This document shows, piece after piece, positions 10,003 through 21,701 of a DNA stretch of 64,000 bases. A model generated the notes under the pieces. The model had not been told where the DNA came from and ran no database searches. It worked only from the letters and a program-made list of their open reading frames with translations. Origin of the DNA: Bradysia coprophila (taxonomy: Eukaryota > Arthropoda > Insecta > Diptera > Sciaridae); NCBI RefSeq assembly GCF_014529535.1, contig NW_023503751.1:1782614-1846613 (forward strand). Reading direction: 5' to 3'. Both the position numbers and the translations under genes were made by a program. Within the stretch, counting starts at the first letter, position 1. Each line of letters begins with the position of its first letter.

Positions 10003-10630
10003 ACAACCAACACTTTACTAAACAATATTCAGCGGAAGACTCTTCTCGAATGGCAATCTTTGATTCATTTTACGCAGATTGTTTTTATTCTACGCATCCT
10101 TTGTTATTAAAACAATCGTTGCACCACATAACAACGGGTGGAAAATTATACAAGTTTGCCTAATGTTTGATACAAATATTATCCATAATCACATCGAACA
10201 AAAAATGCGTTTAGGAAAACAAGACCAACTTAATTTCTTCTATCAGGTTTAGGAAGGCATTAGAAAAAAAAAATCGTCACCAACCGTGAATTGAACCCGG
10301 AACCACAAAATACAAATTGGCGATTTAACCCGCTCGGCCATCGGCGCTTCATACAAAAGGTGAATTATAGAGAGATCAGTATGTATATTGACATGATTTG
10401 AATGAGTATACGACTTATGTGCTCGCATGTGTATAATTCGTGGCGATCACTCTATGCATATTATATATAAGAGGAAGTATGTGTGGGTATACTCATTGTA
10501 TATAGAGAAGAAGGAATTCGAAGCAAACAGATTTTTTTAAATGTTGATGATTTACTTTTGATTTTTTGAGGAATGGACTGCACATTTTATTTGCAAATAG
10601 TTTTGTGCAAATAAAAAAGAAATAAAAAAC
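10003..10630. other. intergenic with a tRNA-like relic and a short inverted repeat
   Basis: No protein gene. On the minus strand 10276-10348 reads GATGGCCGAGCGGGTTAAATCG then GGTTCCGGGTTCAATTC, i.e. tRNA-Ser/Leu-like A and B boxes followed by a T-run. The acceptor and anticodon arms do not pair, so it is a tRNA-derived repeat rather than a tRNA gene. GAGTATAC near 10408 is inverted as GTATACTC near 10487. Confidence 0.4.
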
Positions 10631-11622
10631 AAGGCATCAGAACAGTCGGAGCGTTTGCTGCGACTTAGCCCCGTACGATCCGTAATCCTATTTCGTCCGT
10701 AACCATAATACGTCCGTAGCCGTAATACGCCCGGAACCCTAATACGTCTACAACCCTCTAATGCGTCTGTTACCAAAATGCAAGTCAAGTTGGGCATGGT
10801 CAAATTTACTGAAAGTGTTCATTTTTTAAATTGCGCATAGCGCAATTACGAAAGCCCGTACGAAGTACCTTTCAAATAAAACCAACAATTTACGACATTA
10901 TTTTAGAAACCCAAAATTTTTTGCCAACTTTCCATTGGGTATTCAATTACCTCTCAAATGAAACAAAAACTAGCAAAATCGGTTGAGATTTACTCGATTT
11001 ATGTGCAAAAAGCACTTAGGGCCGAGTAGCGGCAAGGGCCCAAATTTGAAACTTTTTTTTGCCATCATTCTATTCGGCATTCAATTATCTCTCAAATGAA
11101 ACAAAAACTAGCAAAATCGGGTGAGATTTACTCGATTTATGTGGAAAAAACACTTAGGGCCGAGTAACGACCTTTGAGCCCTCCCAACAAGCTCGCGTTG
11201 CATCCTACACAAAAACAATGTTCAGCAACTTTGTTCTACTCGTCAATACCTTTCATTTGATATATCACAAGCAGCTATTACGTGCGTATTTCGGTAGATA
11301 TCGTCGAAAGACTGAAAAACACCTATAGGGCCCTAGCTCTGGAAGGGCCGACCCTACCATGCCCATTTTCGAACCTGACCTTACTTTTGTCGATACCAAT
11401 CGGGGAAAAAAAGAATTTTGAAAAAAGGTTGTGATTTGCTCAAGCTAGAGGGGTCACGGACGGACGGACGGACGGACGGACGGACGGACATTTTTTTTAT
11501 TGCGGATTCGTCATCTATGAACATAACCAAAAGCTTTGCCCTTACTGTCTGCTTCCAATTCGACGTGTTACAAACGGCATATTAATCTTATAAGCCCCCA
11601 GTACTTCGTACGGGGCTAAAAA
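10631..11622 (-). repeat. Rep1 dispersed repeat, copy c
   Basis: Complete-looking reverse copy: right end (TCAGAACAGTCGGAGCGTTT) at 10635 and left end (TTCGTACGGGGCTAAAAA) at 11622. It contains about two of the ~145-bp internal units and a short GACG microsatellite (11457-11488). No gene. Confidence 0.8.
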
Positions 11623-11718
11623 CGTTTTTCTTGAGAAGCGAATCAAAAGTATTCGGCTACTAAACTTCGGAATTAGTCTTAAATATTGACATGTTTTCGC
11701 TTATGTGATAAAATAATA

Positions 11719-11834
11719 TATGTAGCTGATGGAATACACTCTCATTACGTTTCTGTACATAACACACACACTCGCTCCGCTCGTTCGTGTTATGTACAGA
11801 AGCGTAATGCTCGTTATATTCCATCAGCTACATA
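11719..11834. mobile_element. palindromic hairpin element
   Basis: TGTAGCTGATGGAATA at the left is inverted at the right as ATTCCATCAGCTACA, and the arms continue (CATTACG..GTTATGTACAGAAGCGTAATG) to a short loop. This near-perfect fold-back of about 116 bp has no coding content. The frame at 11729-12043 crosses it and is not believed. Confidence 0.65.
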
Positions 11835-12219
11835 ATTATTATTACATTCGCCTTTCATCGAAAATCACGAAAAACACCAAAAATTATCAATTTTTTCCGA
11901 GACTAAGCACCAAACAAACACAAAATATGTCGATCACTTCAATAACACACAAAAATATTGCAACAACACGACAACGATTCTTGACAGCGTTCGTTTTTGA
12001 AGAGAGAGAAGTCTCTCAGTTTGCTATGTCTACTACAATATGATCAATTTGTATCATATACACGGGCGCTTTCCAGTTTGTTAACTCTAGGTGAACAATT
12101 TCCAATATTTAATCCCTAGAGATTACAAATTTGTCTATGTGTTAGCGGGGAACATTTTGACATTTTCTAAATATGCGAATTCGAATAAAAGTCGTGTTTT
12201 CGATGAAAGTCGAATGTAA

Positions 12220-12349
12220 TAGTATTTTGCATAACAAGGGGCGAAAGTAAAAAAATTCAAACGTGTGAAGTTTGCAGCCCGCGCCGCAGGCAAGGGCGGC
12301 AATCACACGATTTGAATTTTTTTACTTTTGCCCCGAGTGATGCATACTA
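12220..12349. mobile_element. fold-back element 1 (TTACTTT-CGCCCC arms)
   Basis: About 50-bp imperfect inverted arms: left includes GGGGCGAAAGTAAAAAAATT, right includes TTTTTACTTTTGCCCC, separated by a GC-rich loop. It directly abuts the next inverted-repeat element. Confidence 0.55.
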
Positions 12350-12350
12350 T

Positions 12351-12759
12351 TTTTTATGCCAAATACTGCGGAAAATGTGTATTTTCGGTCCGAAACAAAA
12401 CATAATTTCAATTAAACTGTTGAGTTATCAACAAAATTTGGTGTAGAAACACCAAAATGCCGAAAAGCGTGGGGATCCAGGGGGCGGCAGCCCCCTGGGA
12501 TAAAAATAAAAACAATTTAACAAATGAAATTACTGTAAACATACATTCACTTGCTCACAAAACATTTGGCTATCGTCAACACAACACTACACTCAATGCG
12601 TACTTTCAATCAAGTGAACATGTGTTTTCGAGACATATGAGGACCGAAAGTAAAATGATGACAGTGACATTTACTTTCGGCCCAAGGCCTGAATTTTTTT
12701 ACTTTCGGTCACCATTTGAGGACCGAAAATACAAACTTTCGCAGTATTTGGCATAAAAA
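12351..12759. mobile_element. inverted-repeat element with ACTTTCGGTC words
   Basis: Termini TTTTTATGCCAAATACTGCG and its inverse CGCAGTATTTGGCATAAAAA extend for about 40 bp. Inside, ACTTTCGG / CCGAAAGT words recur on both strands (12361-12390, 12638-12735). The 99-codon frame inside (12457-12756) has no recognisable domain. MITE-like. Confidence 0.6.
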
Positions 12760-13065
12760 TATAATTTGTGGAGTTGTTTCGTTGTTTTTGTGATCGTTAC
12801 TACAAATTCTTCAGTGATGAGTGTATAAACAAAAGTGCTAAATGTTATTGGAAATAAAGTAAATAAAATTTTGTTTTGTGTGTTTGCCAAATATGATCGT
12901 CTCGTCACAAGAATTTTAGAAAGCAAATATGGCCGACTCGGCCGACTACTCTGTTTAATTTTATTTTCATTTCCATTGCTTGCTTTTGTCACTATAATGT
13001 TCAATTAAATCAATAATAATTGCAAAATTTGTAGTGAAATACATTGAAACAACAAAAACCATAGC

Positions 13066-14440
13066 AGAAGACAGTTCGTTAGTGTAGCAGGCGCTGAGAG
13101 CACACCAAAAGAGGTGATTTGTGGGGTCCCTCAAGGCTCTGTATTATCATCTCTTTTGTTCATTGTGTTTCTGTACGACTTCTTTAAGGTGAATTTTAAA
13201 GGAACGCTTTATCTATACGCCGACGATACAACTTTAAAATATGCGACGCGATCACTTAGCGACCTTCGGTCGATGATGCAGAGTGGTCTTTGTTTACTGA
13301 ATTATTGGTCATCCCAGAATTGCTTATTTGTCAATGCGTCAAAGTCTAATTACGTCTTGTTCAATCGTAACCTCGTGGAATCTTCAGAGAATTTTGAACT
13401 GATCTGCGATGGTAAACCTCTTCCGCGGAAGAGAGTTGTGAAGTGCCTTGAGCTCTACATTAATGAAAGCTTCACGTGGAATGACCACTTGACCGAAGTT
13501 ATTAGGAAAATCTCACCAATCATCGGTGTTTTCAGGCGTCTGAGGTTTCTGATACCAAGACGAGCTCTGTTCGATTTTTATTTTTCTTTCGTGCACTCGC
13601 ACTTAAATTACTTGAATCCGATTTGGAATACGGCACCAATTGGTGCATTGAATGATCTGTTGCTGCTCCAGAAAAGAGCGCTGCGTAATATGCACGGTTT
13701 GAATTCCAGAGATTCTGTCAAAGGCTATTTCAATGGATCGATTCTACCGATCCATCATTTCAATGCCCTTCACACAGTGATGCTAGTTTTTTCTTTGAAG
13801 AACGACCTGATAAAGCATGATGTTGAAGTGAGAACGAATGGTGACATCCATGACCACTCGACGAGAGGAAGGGGTCTTCTTCATACTTCGTTTTCCCGAA
13901 CCGGCTTTGAACGGCAGGCAATAGAGTCCGGGGTTTCTGTTCTTTAACAGTCTACCATCGGCATTACGTGATTCAAATAGCGTGACAGCTTTCAAGCGCG
14001 ATCTGAAAAGTCATCTGCTCGATATTTTCAAGTCATCTGTTGACTATGTCTTTAGTTGGTGAAAGTACAACTACGTCGTTTCCTGTGCTTAGACGCTGTT
14101 CTGCTTTGGTAAGATATATTTTTTCTTTGCTTTTTTTTGCTGTTTTTATATTTAAACGAATTTCTAGTTTTAATTTTAATTTGATTCATTTTGATTTAGA
14201 TAATTTTTTTTCTTCTTCTTTTGTTTGACTAATTTCTTAGTTTTTTCGATTCATTGATTAAATTTTTGTTTGTTTTTTTTCGTCATATTACAGAGTGTTG
14301 GTCTTTCGCAAAGTCTTAGAGTTTTCTGAGTAGAACGGTATGACATACGGGAAAAATATCGGTCAGTTGGAAAAGTGCGAATAGTCAAATAAAGACTAAT
14401 CGCACTTTGTGCGAATAGCCTTCTTGTTAGGGTTTCAGGT
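13066..14440 (+). pseudogene. CR1/Jockey-like LINE reverse transcriptase, 5'-truncated
   Basis: Translation begins abruptly in the RT domain (NRRQFVSVAG). It then shows CGVPQGSVLSSLLF and the polymerase box LYADDTTL with its two Asp residues, then the thumb region to 13947. A frameshift follows, and the tail continues in another frame (FFNSLPSALRDSNSVTAFKRDL) to about 14060, then T-rich 3' sequence. There is no endonuclease or ORF1. This is a typical 5'-truncated, decayed LINE copy. Clade is assigned only from the general shape of the RT and its C-terminal tail. Confidence 0.75.
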
Positions 14441-14466
14441 TATTGGTAGAACGGATGTCTTCTGAT

Positions 14467-16049
14467 CTATTCAGTGGAATCTGCGGTACGTTTTTTACTC
14501 TGCAAATACAAACGAATCGTACAGAAATAAAGCAATTCCACTATGCTTAAGATCGACACTCCAAGGAACAATCCGAGCGAGCCGCCGCAATTACAAAAGA
14601 ATTCACTCAGACTATGCAACTCAGTGCGGATATTTTTCGTAAAAAATGGATGTTGGTTTCCAATGAGGACGTAACTTTCATAAAAACGCCGGGCCTTAGC
14701 TTCGACCACTTCAATTGCATATGACAACTGAGTGCATGTTTGAAGGCAATTGCAATCGTCAATTGGAGCATGTGTAGCGTTATCTTTGAACACTGGTAAA
14801 AAAAGTTTGTCAACTGCATTTAAATAGCAATTGAAATCCGCTCCACAAATGTGGGTGTCGTTAAAATCTGCAATCAATTTTAAAAATAGATTAACTTCGC
14901 CAAAATGGATGAAACGAACACAATCGTCACACACGTGGCATAAAATAAGGAACGCATCCACATTGGTCGAGAGTATAATCGGCGAGACATTCCGATTCGC
15001 AATGGCTTTGGGTGTAGGTTTTGTAATATTTTAAATGTCGTTCGTGGCCGTAATAGCACTGTCGGACGACCAATTTTGGCGTTAATTTGATGGAGTTATG
15101 TTTTTCAGCTGAAATGATGGTGGATACAGCATGTGGATTGACAAGCGGAAGTTCGTCTGGTGCATGAAAGTAGATCAATATGAACTCTGAATTGAATCGA
15201 CTGATTTGTCCAGATTGTGTAGCGTTGAAGCGTATGGAAAATGAATGCTCAGTGGTGAACGCTCGAAACGGATATGTATAGTCTTTCGCCGGTAGTCCCT
15301 TTGTAAAGCCAGAATCTCGATTCCACAATTGTTTCTTTTTGTCGGGGAGGTTATCAAGCGTACTCAGAATAACACTAAATTCAAACAAAATGCAGTCGTT
15401 AATTCAAGGGGTTGTGTTGTGGTAGATAAAATGTACCCGTCTCTCAGTAAGTCTTTCTCGTCATACATGTTGAATGTTACACAAGCACCAATGGATGTAA
15501 TTGTTTTTTGCGCGGGAACGTCGTGTCCTTCAGCAGTGTGTGTCCTCCATTTCGCATTTTTAAATTTTATTTCTGGCAAACCCTGTTTTGAATTAAAAGA
15601 TTTACTTTAGCCGCTAAATCTTTACTTTACGGACAAAATATTAACTTGAGTCAAAATTTTATAATTATCCTGATCGCTTCTCTGCAGCAACACATTTTGT
15701 ATGAAAATTGAAGGAGATATCTGTGAAGAGTGTGGCAGGTCAGTTCTAGAAGAAGAGAATTAGTTTCCTATTGAATCGACTTTGAAAACGGCAGCCAAAA
15801 CGTTACAAATTCTCCGGCAAAAATTTGTGCGCCAATTTCGGCCAATAAGTTTTGTTCAATGCGAAAAGAGTCAGTTTTTTCTTGATCGCAGGGCAAATGG
15901 TAACGGCAGGAAACGGTACGTCCCATAATGGAGCCTTACTCAATGCAGGGCTTTCAATTATTGGATTTTCGTTCATTGTTCTGTATGCTTGGTAGATCAA
16001 ATAGCACGCACCAAAGATTGAACAGACTAACATGATGAACCACCAAATT
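14467..16049 (-). CDS. pickpocket-like DEG/ENaC sodium channel, five exons seen, first exon missing
   Basis: Subunit of an amiloride-sensitive-type sodium channel of the plasma membrane. Exons (minus): 16049-15807, 15745-15631, 15582-15437, 15374-14935, 14867-14467. All have GT..AG introns of 55-70 bp, and the joined frame is open (about 448 codons). Visible features are TM1 (IMLVCSIFGACYLIYQAY) and then the family's VPFPAVTICP at the start of the extracellular domain. ITSIGACVTFN and the Cys-rich knuckle/finger (CESECLADYTLDQCGCVPYF, CNCLQTCTQLSY) follow. TM2 with the pore segment is GGSLGLFLGVSILSIVE, before a short cytoplasmic tail. The N-terminal cytoplasmic exon (the HG-containing region of the family) was not found upstream within several hundred bp. 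It may lie beyond the 16.3-kb MITE or be lost. The paralog cannot be named. Confidence 0.85.
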
Positions 16050-16298
16050 CTAAAATCAAAAATTGCGTCGTTTATATTACCGCCTCTGTCACTACTATGA
16101 AGTAGTTATTCAATTAATTTTGCTATTTACATCACCTCTGCAAGCAGGGCATATTATGCAGAATTTTCTGGTAAATTTTGTGAATTAATTCGTTCATACC
16201 AATGTTCGTTCATACAGTAGAATGTATGTTAAAAGTAGAGTTATGTATGTTTTGCATTTCAAAAGTTCATTTTTCGCAGTTTGTTGCAGAAAACGTTG

Positions 16299-16417
16299 TA
16301 TGCAACACGTATGCAACACGAAAGTGGTAGTTTTTGTCACACGATGTGGTTATCAAACGAGCGAAACGACATCACATCTAGTGACAAAAACTACCACTTT
16401 TCGCAACTAGTTGCATA
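16299..16417. mobile_element. palindromic hairpin MITE upstream of the channel gene
   Basis: TATGCAAC..GAAAGTGGTAGTTTTTGTCAC is inverted as GTGACAAAAACTACCACTTT..GTTGCATA, with a loop of about 40 bp. Non-coding. Confidence 0.65.
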
Positions 16418-16742
16418 AATTACTATTTTGATTCATTTAAAACCGAAGATTTTTTATAATTTTTCAAAAATTCGATTTTCACAATTGAGCCATTTTGCCC
16501 CAATTTTAGGCCAAACAAACACTACAGTCGTTAAACTTGTAAAAATGTAAGTTTTCAGTATATTTAGCTTATCCTTCTGTCACATTTTTTGACAGCTTTT
16601 TACGTGTTAGTGGTGTTAGTACGTTTTCTCTCCCCGCAGCAAAAACCCTATCCCAGCAAAAAAAGAAACTGTATCGAATGCCGCAATTTTTTTTTGTTAC
16701 ATTGTACTCCAATAAGTAGAATAGGACTAATACAGCTAACAA

Positions 16743-16905
16743 GAAGGCATCAGAAAAGTCGGAGCGTTTGTTGCGACTGAGCCCCGTACGACCCGTAAAT
16801 CTATTTTGTCCGAAACCATTATTTATGTCCGTAACCCTAATAAGCCCATAACACTTATTCTTCCGACTTTGCAAATTTACTGAAGGTTATCAAATTTTGA
16901 TACGT
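16743..16905 (-). repeat. Rep1 right-end fragment, copy d
   Basis: AGGCATCAGAAAAGTCGGAG and CGACTGAGCCCCGTACGACC match the Rep1 right terminus; only about 160 bp remain. Confidence 0.65.
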
Positions 16906-17603
16906 ACATCAGTTTTCCATATTTAAGACTGATATCGCCAAAATTCGAACCAACTGTGGGGAAAATAAAGAAAATAAATACAATGGTTCGGCCATCCGGG
17001 CGAGCTATAGCGCGTTGGATTCGTCGTTCAATTCTAGGAAATAGGTATCTTTCGTTTTTTCTGTTAGTTTCCCATTTTCGGAGTGAACACGTGAAAAGTG
17101 ATAGCATGTCAAAGGGAAGAAAAAACACTTTAATATGATTAACTCGAGGTAGACGAATTCTTAAAAGTTGAAATGTCGAGCGAGTGTGCGCCTCTAAAAG
17201 ACCTATCATTAGAGGATAGGCACGGGTCAGTACCACTGCACGTTCGGGAGTAAACAATGAAAGTATGGTCAATTTTCGCACAGTACTGCTGGCCTGCAAC
17301 AGAACGTATCCGCGAAACCGACTACGGGGTGTTGTAGCTGGACACACTCACTATCATCCCATGTAAACAAAACCTCAGATAAATTGCGTTGCAGGCCAGG
17401 AAGTTGCACGAAGTAAAAAGTTCACCAAATGGACCAAATTTTTTTCATAATGTCGAGTTCGACGAACGACGCGACGTAAACGTCTGATTTTGATCAAAAA
17501 TTACCCTAAAGTTATGCTACTCGCTTTTAGTGATCATATCATGAGTCATTTATTTTTTCGTTTCACAAAATGTCAAAATCATTCTAATTTTGAGTTTTGC
17601 TCA
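16906..17603. other. intergenic; unrecognised 156-codon minus-strand frame
   Basis: A minus-strand frame (16877-17347) is open for 156 codons but starts inside Rep1 sequence and shows no domain, signal or family resemblance. It is recorded here but not called a gene. Confidence 0.3.
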
Positions 17604-18183
17604 ACCGAACGTATTCAAGCGAACTCACATCCTCTTCACTATCATTTCAATTAGTTCTCTCTTTTCTATGCAAACATTCCAGATTCACCTTTCGAACTTA
17701 TTTCGTTCGTCGTCTCCAACGTACGTGACACCGTGAATTGTGCTCTTTTTAAGATATTCCGACACTGTGCTTCCAACGGCTACAGACTTTGGCTAAAATT
17801 TAATGCAATAATTCATTTAAAGAAACGTTCAATGGATTCGCAACGAGCAACAAAATTCTTGAATTTTTACTTCGTTTTTTGTACCGCCCCTCTGACTGAA
17901 TATTGATGTAAGTCTCATTTTGCGGTTATAACTGTAACGTCCTATTCTATTGACGATTCACAAGAAACTGGTTGTTCGCATAAAAATTTAAACGGCTGGT
18001 TGGTATGTCTTCGTACATTCATATAAACTCGGCCCACTCATTTGGGTGGGTCAGGTCCCACGGCTGGCAATTTCCCCGAAATAATTTTTATTGATTGTAC
18101 TAAGTACTCGCCTATGTGGATTGTGGATTGTAAATTGTGACTTGACTGCGTTGTTTGGGCGTGTTTGGATCGCGAGTACCCGG
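17604..18183. repeat. repeat segment B, copy 2
   Basis: Second copy of 2937-3518 with scattered substitutions and small indels, same orientation. Flanks differ, so the shared unit ends close to these coordinates. Confidence 0.65.
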
Positions 18184-18527
18184 AGTAATTAATCTCGCTA
18201 TCTCTCAGCAGCAGAATTTGTGCAAAATCGAAAACATGGGCTCTATTTGTATATAAAATCTCAAAATTATAAGTTCGTAGCATTTGCAGTGGAATCTTTT
18301 GGACCATGGTCAAGCGATTCGATCAATTTAGTTAATCAAATCGGCAAGAAATTAATCCAAACAAAAAGAACCGGATATCCCTGTTCAAAGAATATCCTAA
18401 TTCAACGAATTTCTTTGGCAATTCGAAAGGGTTGTGTCCAAAGTATCCTTCCGACTTCAAATGCTTTTAGTGAGATTTATTATTTATAAAGAAAATATAA
18501 AAATTTGTAATAGTCAGAAATACTAAA
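18184..18527. other. intergenic, no gene seen
   Basis: Short frames on both strands (about 90 codons) show no recognisable domain. Nothing else identified. Confidence 0.3.
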
Positions 18528-18535
18528 TTTCATTC

Positions 18536-18898
18536 TAGGAATGAGCGATAATGATAATGATTATTGATAATTATCGATTATCGATAATAATCGATAATTA
18601 TCGGTTTTTTTTATCGAAAATTATCAAAAAAATATCGATAATTGATAATTATTGATATTTTGATAATTGTCAATATATCGATAATTCGATATATCGATAT
18701 TTCGGTCGGAAAATCCGATTTTTATCGATATATTCCGATATATCGGTATATTATCATGAATTTTCAGATAAATATCAAAATATCGATATTTTGATAATTA
18801 TCAAATTTCGATATTTTGATACTTATCGATAATTATTAAATTATCGATAACGATATGATTAATCAATTATCGATAATTTTGAACGTCTCCCATCCCTA
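18536..18898. mobile_element. hAT-like MITE with TTATCGATAA interior
   Basis: 363-bp element with termini TAGGAATGAGCGA.. and ..CTCCCATCCCTA. These are imperfect inverted repeats of a TAGGGATGGG type, flanked by a perfect 8-bp duplication TTTCATTC (18528-18535 and 18899-18906). The interior is almost entirely ATTATCGATAAT / GATAATTATC words, making a self-complementary AT-rich tract. No ORF. Confidence 0.88.
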
Positions 18899-18961
18899 TT
18901 TCATTCGCATTTTTAAAAAAATCACCATTCATCCCTAAAATAATGGAAATTTTTTAGTAGA

Positions 18962-19375
18962 GGACTTGCGTCACGCTCGCTTACTAATGTGCGGACACGA
19001 TTTGGGAACCGTGTCTTTCTTTGATATTGGCCAAATTTTTGGTGTATTTACATATTACTGTGAACTTTCATTGTTTTGTTGTCAAAGTCGTGTCGTGTTG
19101 ATGATTACTTAACATGTGAAATGTAGGTACATAACACTTTCCGTTTAATTAAAAATTTGGTTTGAAATTAACTCACAGTTCCCCAGTGACTCGTTAGTTC
19201 AGTGGGTTGGTCTTTAGAAGCGGTGTCGGTAGCAGTTTTTTGACATTTTTATTTGGCAATAATTTCGTATTATGAATCAGTCCAAACACGATATTATAAT
19301 AGAGAGGTCGCTAATACGGTCATGTAAATTTGAAAAATTATACGTAAATTCCACACATATAAGTAAATACACAAG
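18962..19375 (+). repeat. repeat segment C, copy 2, with tRNA-like boxes
   Basis: Matches 4257-4580, beginning with GGACTTGCGTCAC and including CTCGTTAGTTCAGTGGGTTG. About 85 bp (19266-19350) are inserted relative to copy 1. Confidence 0.55.
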
Positions 19376-19437
19376 TATCTTTCATTTATTCATTTGAATT
19401 GGAAATTGTTTACAAGGATTGCGTCATGGTATAATAA

Positions 19438-19962
19438 AACAAGGCATTAGAACAGTCGGAGCGTTTGCTGCGACTTAGCCCCGCACGACCCGTAATCCTA
19501 TTTCGTCCGTAACCATAATACGTCCGTAGCCGTAATACGCCCGGAACCCTAATACGTCTACAACCCTCTAATGCGTCTGTTACCAAAATGCAAGTCAAGT
19601 TGGGCATGGTCAAATTTACTGAAACTGTTCATTTTTAAAATTGCGCATAGCGCAATTACGAAAGCCCGTACGAAGTACCTCTCAAATAAAACCAACAATT
19701 TACGACATTATTTTAGAAACCCAAAATTTTTTGCCAACTTTCCATTGGGTATTCAATTACCTCTCAAATGAAACAAAAATTAGCAAAATCGGATGAGATT
19801 TCCTCGATTTATATGCAAAAAACACTTAGGGCCGAGTAGCGGCCTTAGTCCAAGGGACCAAATTTGAAACTTTTTTTGTCACGTTCTTTTCGGTATTCAA
19901 TTACCTTCCATAAAAAACTAAATCTAGTAAAATCGAATGAGATTCACTCGATTTATGTGCAA
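19438..19962 (-). repeat. Rep1, copy e (truncated)
   Basis: Right end AGGCATTAGAACAGTCGGAG at 19442, followed by two ~145-bp internal units. It is cut off at about 19962, where an AACATAGCTAACGCC sequence begins that is also present at 46133. Confidence 0.75.
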
Positions 19963-19998
19963 AACATAGCTAACGCCTATTCGTATCAACAGCCTTTA

Positions 19999-20988
19999 CT
20001 GTTCAAAAAAGTGAAAGGATTGACGTACAACGGCTCTACACACAAAATGAAGAATTTGCTACGAAAATGACTGCCGAATTAGATAACGTCAACAATCAAT
20101 GTGAAACATTGGACGAATTGAATACCAAAATCGTCGATACAATAATGGGATTCATGAAATCCAAATGCAAATCCGTCCAAGGGAAAGAATCAAAACTCAG
20201 CAGAGAAACGTTAGACCTGATCGCAAGCAGAGCAGAGTTGGTAAAAAACGGAGGACGAGATTCGGTTGAATACCGGAACCTGTCTAAAAGTATCAACAAA
20301 GCAAGGAGATCAGATGAAAGAAAATATAATGTCCAATTGGCTCAAAACATAATTGAAGCTAACTGGAATGAAAGTCCTACGGAGAAAAATGACAAACGCC
20401 AAAAAAGAAATCTTCAAATTACGAGACAAAACAGGAACGATCCAAACGGATCGAAATGCGATATTAAACATTGCAACAGAATTTTATGAGAATTTGTTTT
20501 CTTCAGCAAGACAGAGTCCAACGGAAGAAACCGAAGATAGACCAATAATAAGAAACGTGGGATCGGAGGATATGCCCGACATAACTGTTGATGAAGTCAA
20601 GGCCGCAGTAGCCGAGATGAAAAACAAAATGTCTCCCGGAGAAGATGGTGTTCCAGTGGAAGCCATTAAACTGGGTGGAGACTCCTTATTAAAGGCAATC
20701 ACGGCTTTGTTTAATCAATGTCTCCAATGGGAAGAAGTACCAGAAGCCTGGGAAAATGCGGTAATTACATTGCTGCATAAAAAAGGAGACATAACAAAGC
20801 TGGAAAGTTACCGGCCCATAAGCCTATTGTCAACTCTCTACAAGTTGTTTATGAAAATCATTACGAAGAGGAACACTAACAAGTTCGACTTCTACCAACC
20901 TGTTGAACAAGCTGCTTTCAGATCTGGTTTCAGCACAAACGACCATTTGCAGGTGATGAGAACGCTAATAGACCGTGTTCATATGACT
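19999..20988 (+). pseudogene. RTE-type LINE fragment: linker and N-terminal half of reverse transcriptase
   Basis: The frame opens at GTTCAAAAAAGTGA (about 19999) and runs through a basic linker (ESKLSRETLDLIASRAELVK). A 2-base deletion near 20366 shifts the frame, which then reads into the RT fingers: AVITLLHKKGDITKLESYRP, ISLLSTLYKLFMKIIT, VEQAAFRSGFSTNDHLQVMR. It stops before the catalytic FADD box. It resembles the RTE clade. Both endonuclease and C-terminus are absent. The minus-strand fragment at 22770-23221 is the same region without the 2-base deletion. Confidence 0.8.
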
Positions 20989-21400
20989 TAATTTATTTTT
21001 TATCAAATGAACACATCGAAAAAACACTCCGAATATGCATAAATAGCTGAAAAAATATTAGTTAGTATTTTTAATTTGAGTATTAATGATTCACATAAAT
21101 TTTGAAAATTTAAGCGCTTAAAAAGAAGTACCACATTCTGAATTGCCAGAGTTATACCGTAAAACCAAAATGGCGTTGAATGGGATATTTTAATCGTTGT
21201 TGATAAAATGTCAGTCAAAAACAAAAACGATAGACTACTTATGTCGACAATAGAGTTCTTAACAGCAAAATGTTTTATTAAATGTTTATGTGTTAACGGG
21301 TAAAAGGTGGTCCATAATTTGGAAAAAAAAGTAGAAAACTACTGAGTGGAACGTTTTGTTCGAAATTGAAATAAATCAGCAACAGTGATAGAAGATGCTA
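20989..21400. other. intergenic, no gene seen
   Basis: AT-rich; nothing recognised. Confidence 0.3.
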
Positions 21401-21407
21401 AAGGTGT

Positions 21408-21701
21408 TTAGAAAGCACTGTGTTTCCAATTTTGAAATAAATTTGTTGATGTTGCATCAATTTGCGTCTTTTTTTGTTTAATACAAACAGAAGTTCTTTT
21501 TTGTTGTGCATTATAGTCTATATTTTTGTTAAAAACTCTGCCAATTACACGTTCGATGTGAATTCTAACTCCCGCTAGCACTTTACCGTTCATCAAATCT
21601 GTTGACATAGAAACAATAACAAAGAAAATATCCCTATCAGCTGTGGAATAATATCCCATATTTATATTTTTTAGAGTTTCTGCTACGAAAAATATGACCA
21701 T
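21408..21701 (-). pseudogene. C-terminal relic of a DDE_Tnp_4-like transposase
   Basis: The minus-strand frame contains MNGKVLAGVRIHIERVIGRV. This resembles the ..RIHVERAIGRIK.. motif carrying the final acidic residue of Harbinger/DDE_Tnp_4-type transposases. The first two Asp motifs are not visible upstream and the frame is only 97 codons, so this is a short relic. The assignment rests on one motif. Confidence 0.45.

Noticed and set aside
10276..10348. Possible tRNA gene on the minus strand
   Set aside because: A and B boxes are recognisable but acceptor and anticodon stems do not pair; treated as a tRNA-derived repeat.
12457..12756. 99-codon frame
   Set aside because: Lies between the arms of an inverted-repeat element and consists partly of the arm word.
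16877..17347. 156-codon minus-strand frame
   Set aside because: Starts in a Rep1 fragment and shows no domain, signal peptide or exon partner; likely chance or dead repeat sequence.
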